From positions 298,673 through 362,672 of the forward strand of contig JAVSML010025535.1 of NCBI GenBank assembly GCA_038503035.1: 64,000 bases of DNA. Direction: 5' to 3'. The DNA is from Crocodylus rhombifer. Lineage: Eukaryota > Chordata > Crocodylia > Crocodylidae. A program made the translations under genes and the position numbers. Positions 20,927 to 32,986 of this stretch are shown here, piece by piece (position 1 is the stretch's first letter; each line of letters opens with the position of its first letter). The notes below the pieces were generated by a model that did not search any database, was not told where the DNA came from, and was given only the letters and a program-made list of their open reading frames with translations.

Positions 20927-23900
20927 ACTTAGACATGGCAACACACAAATAACTTATGACTGAAGAAGACCTCTTAGGTTGTCAAGTCCAGCTATTGTAG
21001 GAAATAATTTCCTAAATCCACAGGAGTTTATATTCTAGAACTCCCTGAAAGCATAAGCTTCCCTAATTGTTCCCAGAGAGCAAAGATAAGCATTTATGTG
21101 AATGTAGTCAGAGTCTAAGCCCTGACAGTGCCACCACTTATGCATACATTTTACTGGTACTCAGAATAGTTCCATTAAAAAAAAAAAAAAAAAAAAAAAA
21201 TCAATGCAACTATTCAGACTGGTAAATTAGAAAATGCATATCTGCAGGATCACGGCATTAGGCTGCAACAGAAAGAGCAACACATAAATAATGTTCAGAA
21301 AGAGTGACCGGAAAGCAAGGAGACCTTCTGCAAAATGTGCAAGTCAGAACAGAAGATCTTAGGCATTTGCAAAAAAAATTCTCTTTTCATTCAATGCTAC
21401 ACAGCACAAAGTGAAATTTTCTAATCAGACCATGGACAAGTATAGTTTCTTATTAAAGCAGGGGGAAATAAAACCAAAATAAAGGCTTGGCAGTTGAATA
21501 TCCCGCTTCTCTATGACTGGAAAAAAGTTTGAACTATTAGAGAAGAAGTTGTTCTGTATTTCACACGCACAATATAAATCAAATTAAAAGGAGTATTTTG
21601 TGTTTTCAAGGCAACCTAGAAAGTAAAGATTTTCACTGGAGAAAGATGAGAAGAGAGGAAATAAAGAATCCGACTCATAAGTTAGACAAGCTTAAAAATT
21701 AGATCAGGTTAATCAATCAAAAAGTTCATTACAATTAAAGAAACTAAAAACCAGTTAGATTTGTTGTGAACTGAAAGGGTGGAATAAGCACTTAAATATA
21801 CAAAACAGCCATGTTATGAAGAGGGAAATAACCTGATGGACTATTAGCAAATACATTTTAAAAATTAAATGACAACACATTCATCTGTTGATGAGCAACA
21901 TCCTCATTTTAAACCCCTTACTTTTAAATAAGAGGTATGGAAAATGAAAACAAATCAGGTCTAAAATATGGAACTTAAAAGAACCGACTTAACAGAAGAC
22001 ATTAAGCCTTACATTTCCCCATTTACAATAAAGAAGTGTGCACACTAGATGAAACTTATTTTCAATTGGGCCACTATATATTTATTTATTTACACAGACA
22101 CACACACATTTTATAACATGTATTACCTATATTTTCAACATACTAAGAGACATTGGAATCGCCCTACTGTGCTTTAATTGTTATTAGCAGTTAGATTATA
22201 TGGCAATCTTGTAATGAGAAGTCAATATATTTTACTGTCCTTGCCTCTTGAAGAAGCATCTGAGGGAACAGAGTTGAAATGTACTGTTAGGTCCCAGTGC
22301 AATTTTATGTCCTCATTACTCTGGAATGTTATGGAGTGGCTGTAACATCCTATCATATATATACTTGGCATTCCTTAGGCAACTTTATAGTAACATAACA
22401 AAAGTATACTGAACTCATTATGTGGGAGCATAATTGCAATGATACAAATAATTATTTGCTCTTAATAAAACTGTTGCTTTTGTGCCATATTTATCAGTTT
22501 TTTTAGGTCTTAAGGATTAATCTCAAGACGGTGACAGACCACAATACATAATGAAAATGAATATATATCACTTCCCCTCCTATTGAAAAGATCAAGGAGC
22601 AAGTCTTTGGCTGCTGTAACTCAACGTAGTCCCACTGACTTAAGATAGTGCTATATCAAGTTGCACCACCTCAGAATCTGGCCCAGAGAACAGATTTTCA
22701 CCAAACTTGTATAAGACAACTGCAGCCAGACTCAACTGAGCATATGCTAACTGACTGCCCAACAGACAAGGCTCAGATGTTTCTTTAGTGCAGCAATAAC
22801 ATTACCTATTACATCGCTGTAATGCTTCTGCAAAAGTAACTATATGGAATTCATGTTGGGAAATTTGAGAAACTCGGTATTTTTAACATCTGCTGTATGC
22901 ACCATGCGTATATTTTTTTCTGCAGTGTGTCTTTATAGGATTCTGCATTCATATGGTGATAGGACTACACTAACCAATAACTATTATATAGATAATAAAT
23001 GACCACCTGTCACAGTCCATCTATGGAAGTGCAGTCACAATTAATATTTGAGTCATGAGTCACTCCAAAGTGTACAAAAATCACACAGCTCTTAATAGGT
23101 GATCTCCCATGCAAGGCTCCATAAATTACTCTGGAAATTCAGCACATGTCCAGAAGAGTTTTTCAATCAACCCAAAAGGGCAACCAGACTCACTATCCTT
23201 CTGCACATCCATCACTTCCTCAGAAGCTAGACTTGCATTCAGGTGTCATCTATCCCCTGCCAACCCAGTGCCGTTCACTATCTGGAATTCAGCACTTTGC
23301 CTAGTCCAATGGTAAATAATTCAGTTCAGGGAGCTTTTCTCATTCTCTTCCAATTATTCAAACAAAAAGGTAATATAAACAGAGCGTTCTATTGCAGCTC
23401 AATCAAGAAAAGGAGAGGAAAAAATCACTGTGCAGCTTTTAGCACCATATCCTCCTATTTCCCTGTATCTGGCTTGTATGACTTCACATGTTCTAACCTA
23501 AGTGATGCATTACTGAATTATTATGTCATACCACAGATGTATCTGGCCACTTTCCAGCATGTACAAACATTAGGTAACAGGGAGGTGACATTTTTTCTGT
23601 GGGATAAAAGAGCATGGGACTTCCCTGAACTTCAGCTGCTCAGTATTAACTCTCTTTGTGCATACCCTCAGACTGTGGCTAAAAGCTAAATTGTAGGGAT
23701 AACATTTCCATGAGTGGGCTTTCATTTACATAAAGGTAAAAGCATGCATCACAGGCAATAATTGTAAAACAAGCAAAGTGTATTAAAGCATTGTTGCTTC
23801 TGACATCCTAATAAACTGTTCATGTGTCCATACCCTAAAGTTCATAGAAATATTACTTCTGTTACTACAATCATTTGTTCCATCTACGCTTTGGCAGATC

Positions 23901-25122
23901 ATTTAGAGCCTTTGTTTTAAAAGGACTTTCAATTATCCATTCACCTCCTAGTCAGGAAAGCTCCCCCATCAAAGACAGCATTTACCTACATGCTTACAAT
24001 TCAGCTTATGCTCAAATTCCCAACTAAGCAAGCTTAAACTAGGCATATGTTCTCCCACATCATGGCATTTTAGTACTCTTCACAATGCCCAGATAATCTC
24101 ATGACATTTAATATTGCCCAATAAGAGTGAAGTTTTGCACTTTTTATGTTAGCTGGTAGCAGTTATTCAAGTGATTAGCTAATGGGCCAAGGTCTGGAGT
24201 CATTAATCCCCTAGATGAACACTTGTTCATGCAACTCATTCCACCAACTTCAAAACTTCATTTGGTTTCACAAATGGGATAGTAAAACGTTTGTTCTCAA
24301 GGAACCCCATACCCATGTATGCCTACAGCCTTTGTGAAAAAAAACCTTTAGCAAAGATCTATAATCCTATTTGTAATTTCAGCACTTGTGTAGAGGGGCA
24401 GAGACTATATGCTCACTCAAAATCATACCAGTCTTAAAGATTTTACACCTGACTCACCACTGAATTATTAAAGTTTTATACAATCTTAATTCAATTGATT
24501 TTAATGAGGTAACACTGGCAGAGAACTAATGGAACTGTTTATCAAGCCCATCAACTGCCTTTAATTAATTTGCCAAACGGGAAAGACTGTCTCTTAGTTT
24601 TCTGCTGAATCTGTGCTTTGCTTGAAGAGGCATCATGTTCTAGGAAGCAGGACAAAGACCTAGGAGTCATGAAACCTGGGCCCAGCTCCTTCTCTGGTGT
24701 AGGTGTTGTAGCCCAGGTGAAGTCAAAGGAGTTATGACAGTCTACGCACACTAGAGCTGATGCCTGGGTTCTACTCCTGGAGAGAGAGGAAGAGACCAAA
24801 CACCATTATTAGAAATGGTCTAAAAATACTTACCTGAAGAAGAAATATCTGGATGGCAGATAAATCTTTAAACTAATAGAAAAAGATACAAGACCCAGTG
24901 TTTGGAAAATGAAGCTAAACAGATTTGGATTAGAAATACAGTGCGTATTTTTAAGAGTGAGGACAGAGCAATGCAATAACTAAACTAGGGATGTGGAGGA
25001 TTCTCTGTTACCTTAAGTCTTTAACTGAAGATTTCTAAAACACATGCCATAGCTCAAATGTTAATGGAGTGACATTTGAGCTATGGGATGTGGAAAAGAT
25101 TCAGTTTGCTTGATTTGTAATA
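20927..25122. other. Unassigned AT-rich DNA with a poly-A tract
   Basis: Contains a 23-base A run (21178-21200) and a short CA run near 22095-22108. The segment 22610-22690 resembles a common sauropsid repeat ending in AATCTGGCCCAGA, but is too worn to define. The longest frame (23243-23689, 148 codons) shows no domain, signal or splice context, and I regard it as chance. Confidence 0.45.
21178..21200. repeat. Poly-A tract
   Basis: Uninterrupted run of 23 A. No retrotransposed gene or SINE was recognised upstream of it. Confidence 0.95.
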
Positions 25123-25603
25123 CTGGGCGCGTATACACAAGACACTTACTGTGGAGTTGCCTTATTAGATCCACATTAAAGCATCCCTGGTCTACATGTG
25201 TGGAGCTATTAGTCTGGAGTAAACTAATTAAGTTTAGCACTGCCAGATACAAGAACTATCCTATGGCAGAGTTATTTACTCCATCACAATGCATGTGTAG
25301 ATGCTGATGTGGCAGGCTAGGGCATGAAGGTGCTTCAGTGTTCAGGTTGCCTACTGGTTAGCCCTGCACTGAAGCACCATCATGCCCCAGCCAGCCCCTC
25401 TGCAGCATGTTGAGCCAGGTCAAAGCACCCATGGGCTGGCAGGCTGACCCTCAAAACCCACTGCCAGCCAGGGCTGCACCACCCTTGCTCAACATGCTGT
25501 GGTCCTGGGCACACATGTAAATGCTGCACCCAGGAGCAATAACATTTGGTGTAAATTGTGCTGAAGTGTATTGTGTCTGATTAATATTCACGTGTAGATG
25601 CAC
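25123..25603. mobile_element. Palindrome-rich MITE (TCTACAC type)
   Basis: The outer ends are inverted: GGGCGCGTATACACAAGACAC at the left and, read backward, GGGTGCATCTACACGTGAAT at the right. Inside are two further inverted pairs. GGCTAGGGCATGAAGGTGCT pairs with the complement of a segment at about 25365-25393, and GCAGCATGTTGAGCC pairs with GCTCAACATGCTGT (about 25401-25415 and 25487-25500). The structure would fold into stacked hairpins. There is no transposase. The tips resemble elements at 36668-36903 and 63066-63313. Target duplication is unclear. Confidence 0.55.
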
Positions 25604-28149
25604 CCACTGTGAAGTTTATAAGCCCTCTTCCTTCTAAAGATTTCAAAGTGCCTTGCAAACCTGAGTAAATTAAAGCTCACAATTCCCCCTAATATCAAGT
25701 TGTCATTCCCTTTCCAGAAAACTACAGTAGACTGATTTTGCTTAAGGTAATTTCTGCTTTTCGCAGAGCAAGAAATGGAAGCCAGGCTCTGCCCTTTACC
25801 TGTGGAGACACTTCCCCAAAACATAGAAGCATGTATTTTTACTGATGTACTGCCATATTACCTAGGAGCCTCCATCGTGGACCATTGGCCTAGGGTCAGT
25901 GCACACAATGAAGAAAAAAATTCCTGCCCCAAAAATGTGAATTCTAGAGCAAAGCTGCTTCTTTTGATTGTCTAAGTATCCCCAAGAGACATCTTAAAAG
26001 CAACTTCCCTTCAGTAGCAAAAGCCATCATGGAAGTCTTTTCACACAAGATCTGAAACTTCTATCCCGTCTTTAAATCCCCACTTCGTTATACAAAGGGG
26101 TATGGTAAGATCCAGCTGGTATTATACTGCAACCTTCACACCATGGGATACTCACCCATTATAAGGGCTCATGGCACTACAGAAATAGCAAATATGATTT
26201 TTTGCATGCTCATAGAAGAAAATAGTATTTTAAACACTCCTAATATCACAGTATCCTGGATGATGAGAAATATGGCACTGCCATGTGCTCTAAGTCAATA
26301 GAGTATGCACAGGTATAGAGCAGATGTGATGATGTAAAAGATTATGGGAGTGCCATGGATGACATTTAGGGGGCTGCAGCTCTGGTAATGAGAATCTTTA
26401 GCTTCCTCATCTCCATCAGGCTGGCAAGAATGGACAGTTATGATTATGTAAGTATTTCTTGGTACCTATGTCCAAGTCACCTTCTGGCTCCTAATGGACA
26501 AGTATCAGCAAAACATGAGCTACATACACAACTGGCACAAAAAGCCTTACTTGTTGACAGTCACTGCAAAAGGTCAAAGACTTATTAGGCATGTATGAAG
26601 GTGGTTTCCTCCAGGCCAGGGAGGACAAGTCCCTTAGGTGCAGAGGAGCTTGTATGTTAGTGCGCTTGGAGTGCACGTGTAGATGATAACAGAAGACTTC
26701 AGGCTTTAGAGTGGTTAGTCCAGCTCCTTTCACCAGAGCTACATTCATACACGGTCAGCAGTTTTTATAAAAGTGTGCATTATGGCATTGCTGGAGCCAA
26801 AAGAGGCTTGTGGAAGGAGGTAAACTGGGAAAGAAAGACTCATTCAACTGACCCAGACTTCAAGTGTTTCAGGATTCAAATGATATTTTTTAGTTCTATG
26901 CTAGTCTGCTGAGTCTTAACTGCAGCAGATAAAATTTGCCCCTGTACAGAGCAGCAACACAAGGGCCCTGTACCTCTTATATCCTCAAATGTACAGTAAA
27001 AGTAGGAATTACATAGGATATGAGCTTTTTACTGGCCCTTTGCACAGAGAAGAATCACACACAATATAATTTTACACAGTAGTCAAAGTATACAGTGCAT
27101 TAAAAATGTATTACAATAACATTAATAGTACAACGAAAAGGCAAGAAAATCCAAAGTTAAGGCTGTAACTCCATCCTGTGGTACCTAGGTATTACAGCAC
27201 ATATTTTACTTCCAGTGACACAGATAGTTTTCAATTATATGCTCCAATACCTAGGCACATTGGGGTGCATTCCAGCTTTTATCTTGAATAGCCTTCTTCC
27301 GGTGTGTGGCATACGGAAAAGAGCCCTTGACAAATCATGTTTACTTAAAGCAGTCATTTTGCATCATCATCAGGGTTAGGATGGGAAACTAGATGTTGTG
27401 ACTGAACTAGTACAACTCTACAAAAGGTTCGTTTAGACAGGTCTTACTAATCAAGTGCTGAAGGCAAATTGAATGCTGTTTTCCTTTTCCTTTTTATTTG
27501 TGGAGGCGGGCTTATTTTCTTTAAGTGGAACAATTTTTACTATTATTATTTGCTTAATAGATTAAATCAGTTCCATAAACCTCAGCATGCTATTGTGTCC
27601 TTTGCTTTGGCTGTGATTCAATCCACTTCTGCCGTGTCAATTCAATCTTAAAAGGAAACGTAAGAGAAACCTAAATGCAGCCCTAGCTCTATAGCTAATC
27701 TCAGCACTGAATCTTTAGAGAAAAATTAGCAGCTCATAAAACTCTTTCCCCCCTTGTTAATAAAGATCATGATTAGTTATGGGGGAACTACCTAATTAGA
27801 TCTGCCACGAGTCTCCCCCAACTCTCCAGAGTCGAGACTTTTCGGTTCCGTATGCAAACCAGACTTCTATATAATTGATTCTGCAGTTAATCCTTCCTTT
27901 GGATGACCTGACCAGGCTCAAGGTGCTGTCTGATCAGGTTGTTTCTACCAGTTTTATTTTTAATGAAAAAAAAAAAAATCCTATAGCAGTAAATTGACCC
28001 TGACTGGCCACCTGTTTAAAGGTCGTGTAATTCTTTAATTTGCTCATAGTTGACCCGAAAGGAACAGTCTTGTCATCTCTGGAGACAATTATTCCTTCAC
28101 TTACTTTCCTGACATGCTGACTTCAGTGATGATCACTGTGCACTTGCCA
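25604..28149. other. Unassigned DNA; part may be conserved non-coding
   Basis: No gene or clear transposon. The stretch 27720-28010 is AT-rich with several homeodomain-type TAAT cores and lacks the look of a repeat; it could be a conserved non-coding element. That is a guess from composition only. Confidence 0.35.
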
Positions 28150-28455
28150 ACAGATTTCAAGGAGTTGCTATTATTATTTATATTTTAGTAGCAGCTGCAG
28201 GCATCTCCCATGATCAGGTGCTAAGGATTGCACAAACATATTGGAAGAGACAGTCCCTGCCAAAATCGCTTTGCAATCAAGACAGGAGAAAGGGTGGGAG
28301 GAACTGGCTTCCTAGGCCAGTGGGAAAAATAAGGCACACAAAGATAAAATTACTTGCCCCATGCTGCACAGGAAACCTATAGCAGACTGAGCAACCAAAC
28401 TCAGATCTCCTGAATCCCAACGTTCAGCCTTGTAAGTGCTTTAGCTGTGGTATGC
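28150..28455 (-). repeat. Ancient sauropsid repeat plus MIR-like tail
   Basis: The first half (TTATTATTTATATTTTAGTA, then a CATGATCAGGTGCTAAGGATTGCACAAAC block and ACAGTCCCTGCC) matches, in opposite orientation, the worn copy at 59749-59842. The second half reads as a reverse MIR-like core: TTACTTGCCCCATGCTGCAC, then CAGATCTCCTGAATCCCAA. Both halves are heavily diverged. Confidence 0.5.
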
Positions 28456-28967
28456 TAGCAATCAAACACATTAAAATGTATACCCCATAATGGAATAAAC
28501 ATACACTCATACTAATTATAATATACTAATAATATTTTCTTTAGTGCCAGCATCTTAAATGATGGATAAAACTTGCACTAACTGCAGTGGCTGTGACAGG
28601 TGGAAAAAGTTAGGTTAATCAGAGATGTATATTCCCAATGGAATTTATGTTTTAAAAAAGACAAGCTAAAAGGAACGCACTTGTTTTATAGCAAATACAG
28701 CAGTGCACAACTTGAAAGGTAATACCACAGCAAACTGCATAAATTTCATTCATGCACAGGTAAAAAAAAATGTATTTGCAGTTCAAAAAGTGACGTTCAG
28801 CTATACTAAGGCAGCCTTGATTTTTCTGCATCCAGTACCTTGTGCATGTTCATAGAAATTCTATTAATTTAGGTTAAGACAAAAGTGTCCTTTTGTGTAT
28901 TTTTAAATGCATTCACTAAGTCCATGTGGAGAAAAATATTATTTTGATTTTATTAAAATAATCATAG
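28456..28967. other. Unassigned AT-rich DNA
   Basis: No feature recognised before the 3' end of the minus-strand CR1. Confidence 0.45.
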
Positions 28968-29690
28968 AAAATTAGGGTTGGAAGGGACTTCAGGAGGTTA
29001 TCTAGTCCAACCCGCTGCTCAGAGCAGGACCATCCCCAACTAGATCATCTTATCCAAAGCTTTGTCTAGCCAGGTTTTGAAAACCCCCACGGATGGAGCT
29101 TCCACCGCCTCCCTAGGTAATTTGTTCCCTTCTAGTGAGAAAATTCTTCCAAATATCTAACCTACACTTCCCTTGCCGCAACTTGAGACCATTGCTCCTT
29201 GTTCTTTCATCTGCCACCACTGAGAAGTCTAGCTCCAACCTTTTTTGAAGTTGAAGGCTGCTATTAAATCCCCTCTCTGTCTCCTCCTCTCCGGACTAAA
29301 TAAGTCCAGTTCCCTCAGCCTCTCCTCATAAGTCATGTCCCCCAGCCCCTGAACCATTTTTGTTGCCCTCCAATAGATTCTCTCCAATTTGCCCACATCC
29401 TTTTTGTAGTGGGGGGCCCAAAACTGAACAGAGTACTACAGATGTGGCCTCACCAGTGCTGAATGGAGGGGAATAATCACTTCCCTTGTCCTACTGGCAA
29501 CACACCTACCAATGCAGCCCAGTGTGCCATCTGCCCTCTTGGCAACAAGGGCACCTGCTGGCTCATATTCAGCTTATTGTCCACTGTGACCCCCAGGTCC
29601 TTTTCTGCAGAGCTGCTGCCCAGCCAGTCAGCCCCCAGCCTGTACTGGTGCATGGGATTGTTCTGTCCTAAGTGCAGGGCTTTGCATAAT
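28968..29690 (-). mobile_element. CR1 LINE, older 5'-truncated copy B
   Basis: The 3' tail reads on the plus strand as ATCATAGAAAATTAGGGTTG then GAAGGGACTTCAGGAGGTTATCTAGTCCAACCC, the classic sauropsid CR1 end. Going 5' on the minus strand, the ORF2 C-terminus and late RT are visible as degenerate blocks, for example the complement of CTTGAGACCATTGCTCCTTGTTCT and of GGGCCCAAAACTGAACAGAGTACT. It breaks off near 29690 at the TGCAGGGCTTTGCA block. It differs from the younger copies at 42-44 and 57-59 kb, so it belongs to another subfamily. There is no open coding frame. Confidence 0.9.
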
Positions 29691-31023
29691 ATTTACATTC
29701 AAAGCTATTGAGGGATTTAAATGTCTTCCAGCAGGATTGTAAACTAATATACAAAAGCAGTTCGGCTGAAGTCAACAAGACTGAAATTTACCTCTACACC
29801 TAGGTATCTTATGCGCAAATTTCATGCCTAAGAATGAAACCGAGCAAAGGGCATGGAAACCCTCGCCTTTAACTGATGAGTTCAGTGTCATTTCTTAAGA
29901 AGGGATAAAAACCACATTTACTGCAGTAACATGCCAACACACTTGGGAAGAAATATGAAATACATAGTCTTCCAAGCAGATCATTAATGGCACAGTTATG
30001 TATGGCTAACTCCATGTCTGTCTGTTCCTAGTCTCACTGAATGCCTCCTGTGTGTCAAACCTCATGCATTTATCTCCCTGGGACTGAATCTTGGGATTCG
30101 TCCACCATTAGACCAACCCCGGTATCTTCTCTGCCCAGTAAATCAACTGGATTCCATACCTGCAGTATTTCTCTTCAGGAAATGAACTAGTGGTAGAACA
30201 GCCTTCTTAAAATACTGGGCCAGAAAGCTTTGTTATAGCTCAGCAGAAGTTAGATTTACCCTCATGAGCAGCCTTTGGTATTACTGCAGTAGCAATAAAT
30301 AACAGGAATTTGCTAATGCAATTATATCACAACATTTTCTCTATCTATACAAGCAAAAAATGACCCTTGTTATGGGCTGATTTGACCACAGCCTTTAACC
30401 AAAAACAGAATGTAAGCTGATTTCAGGTATGAGTCCAGCATGCTATTTAGGAACATTGATCACCTGTGTGACAAAGAGATACAATATTCTGTAAATGCCT
30501 TGTCCATGGATCCCTACATTGCAACTTCTGGCAGTGAATTCTCACATTGTTCAAACTTACTGTGCATTCACCAAGTAACTGCGAATTATTTTTTCTTCGC
30601 TCCTTTGCCAAGTGGAATCAAGCTACATGAAAAAAAATAAATCCCTCAACTGAGTCCCATGGTGTATGTCATATAGAAAAGAATATTTCAGCCAACTTGA
30701 CTCCTACATCCGATATGCTATTCAAGCAAAACGTTTTGGGACAGGAGTGGGAGGACTACTTTGAAAGAGGCAGCTGGTGCCTCAATGGTGGAGACGGGCA
30801 CTGTGCAGGTGCACACAGTGATTAGATTTGCATAAAGTCTAATCCAAGACATTGTTTCAATTTCAGTGCCTAGTCAGGAATATATCTGTTCAGAAAGTCA
30901 AGTTGCGATGTGCAGTCTACATGGACCAAATAGGTCTTAGTAAAGTTCATTTCTCCTATATTGTCGACAATCCCTTGATACGAGGACAGTCTTCAAGCAA
31001 ATAAGGAAGTCATGGCCCTTAGG
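29691..31023. other. Unassigned AT-rich DNA
   Basis: No gene, RNA or repeat was recognised. Short frames only. Confidence 0.45.
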
Positions 31024-31795
31024 GCTAGGGACAGACATTACACATAAACCAGTTTCACTGAATAAAAACTGGTTTAAACCTGTAACAGAACAGATGTTCA
31101 GTGCACAAACCAGTTTGAAAATGGCTGAAACCAGTTTGAGGTAAACCTGGTTAAATGCAGAATCAGACTTAAGGGCTTTGGGTCAAACCAGTTTATGCAA
31201 TGTCTTTCCCAGACCCCTTGCTGGTTTAAGATAAATCAGATTCCCCCAGCATCCCGGCATGCTCTCTGGGCTGGGTGGGGCTCTCTCCTCCATAGCAGGG
31301 CTGGCCCCTCCCCTCTGCTCCCTGAACTGCAGCTCCTCCCCTCCCCATCACCACTCCCTGCTAACCAGGAATTCCCCACTCCACTCTGCCTTGTGGAGAG
31401 GTGTCTGCATATTAGCTAGCAGACCACATGCTGGCTATGGTCCATGTTGAATCAACAGGCAGAATCAGCAGGTAGCTGGTAATGTCTCTCTCGTTTTCTT
31501 AATGGGGTGATAAACACTGAGTTAGGGGTGATAAACACTGTGTTATCAGTTCCCTGCTGGGCTAATCAGAGCATCCTGCCAGGGCCTGGCCACGCCCCCC
31601 TCATCTCAATACTGTGCAAGGGAAGGGAAGGCTGCTCTAGCACCCCCTGGCTTCAAGCCTGAGCCACTGCAGGCACATGCTGGCATTTCTGGGATGTCTG
31701 TCTGGTTACAAAACTAATTTAGCTCAGCCAGGTTAGACTAACCTGCAAAGAGTGAATCAATTCAGGCTGAGGCTTTTTGAATGTCTGTCCTTAGC
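31024..31795 (+). mobile_element. Nonautonomous DNA transposon, copy 2 (about 0.77 kb)
   Basis: Terminal inverted repeats are GCTAGGGACAGACATT at the left and AATGTCTGTCCTTAGC at the right, 15 of 16 positions matching. The left subterminal 200 bp holds at least four AAACCAGTTT sites (the first at 31046-31055) plus complementary AACTGGTTT forms. AAACCAGTTT is nearly self-complementary, so these sites may be transposase-binding repeats. The centre is GC-rich and non-coding. The element aligns end to end with 7755-8452 in reverse orientation. No clear target duplication was found. Confidence 0.75.
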
Positions 31796-31900
31796 CTAGA
31801 TGATTGAGCAAGCCAATCTAAAAGATGTAGGTTCAGTTGCAAGTGTGGTCAATGTTTCTGGGGAAAAGGAGTAGATCCTGGTGACACTGGGTCACAACTC

Positions 31901-31924
31901 TTTCCCTCTCTCTCTCTCTCCCTC
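31901..31924. repeat. (CT)n microsatellite
   Basis: Imperfect CT-dinucleotide run shortly before the CR1 3' end at 31945. Confidence 0.85.
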
Positions 31925-32011
31925 TTGTCCATCTGTCGCCATTGTTTCATAGTTTCTACGGTCGGAAGGGACTTGAGCAGATCATCTAGTCAGACCCCCT
32001 GCCATGGCAGG

Positions 32012-32986
32012 TGTCCGGACCAAATTCTGAGTGTATGCTGGGTAACACAGGGTTAAGTTTGAACATGCGCAGACAAGCCGAGCCAATGGAAAAATCACCA
32101 GCGTGCCCAGCATATGCCTGCATGACCTTAGGGCTTGTCAATCAAACCTGACCTAGTTTGTAACAACACACATGCTCAGTTCTGCCCACAGCATGATATC
32201 ATCAGACTAGAAATTTCTATGGAAAAAGCAACCTGATTGGCCACCTAAATTATATTTAAGGCTTGTGAGACCCTGCCCAAGGGGGAGACCGGAGTGACAG
32301 GGGAGACCACACTCGACCCTAGAGCAGAGACTGCCTTAGCAGAGACGTCTCATGGGAAGAGCGATCCGTCCTGAGAGCAGAGACTGTCTTGACAGGGACT
32401 GCTTCTCAGGAGGGCCTTTAGGCCCACAGGTCTCCTCACCACTGTGATTTATCAGCTTGTTCTGACTTCGTTTTCGCACTGATTTCTTGGCTACCGAACC
32501 TGTTTCTGGCAACGACACTGACCCCGATCCTGATTGACCCGACCTGCATTTCAACCACTGGTTACGACATTGTTACATCCTTCGGCATCGACCTCAGCAT
32601 CACCACCAGCTACCACTTTTTGTCCACGTTGGATTACCGTTCATCTCATCTCATCGTGTTACAGTTCGTTGTTCATTTCCCATTCATGAGCTGTTGACCA
32701 GTCCTGGAACTATCGAGTCGGGCAGCCGCACCTATCCTCCAGGCTAGAAAGCAAGGGCTTGGCTCAGGAACCCCGTGGACCAACAGATCCCTTTGTCGTT
32801 CGTACGTTTGTTAATACTGTAACTGAACAAGCAAGCTTTCTGAATACGCTCCACTAGCTAAGTAAATAAAAATCCATCTTTTGAAACCGCAAGTGTCCCA
32901 TACCGCTCAGACTCCTTGCCGCTAATCCCGCCTGTTCGTTCCGAACCGCTCGGCCCACCATGACCTTGGGGCCCTGTTCCCCGACA
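32012..32986 (+). mobile_element. Solo LTR nested in CR1
   Basis: Begins TGTCCGGACC and ends CCCCGACA (inverted tips TGTC-GG). GCAG flanks both sides (32007-32010 and 32987-32990), and the CR1 sequence resumes exactly at these junctions. Inside, in order: an inverted CCAAT box (ATTGG, 32236-32240), a TATA-like TATATTTAAG (32251-32260), and AATAAA at 32865-32870. This is a complete U3-R-U5 layout in plus orientation. At 975 bp it is long. No gag, pol or second LTR adjoins it, so it is a solo LTR from recombination. Its 3' part shows clustered CpG. The family is not identified. Confidence 0.85.
32865..32870 (+). promoter_or_regulatory. Polyadenylation signal of solo LTR
   Basis: AATAAA in an AGTAAATAAAAATCC context, about 610 bp downstream of the TATA-like box and about 115 bp before the LTR end. 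This implies a long R region or a promoter further downstream. Confidence 0.55.

Noticed and set aside
23243..23689. 148-codon plus-strand frame
   Set aside because: No motif, signal peptide or splice context; composition like its surroundings. Treated as chance.
24610..24800. Possible SINE (CCTGGGTTCTACTCCTGGAG wording)
   Set aside because: Only isolated words match core-SINE sequence; boundaries and order could not be supported.
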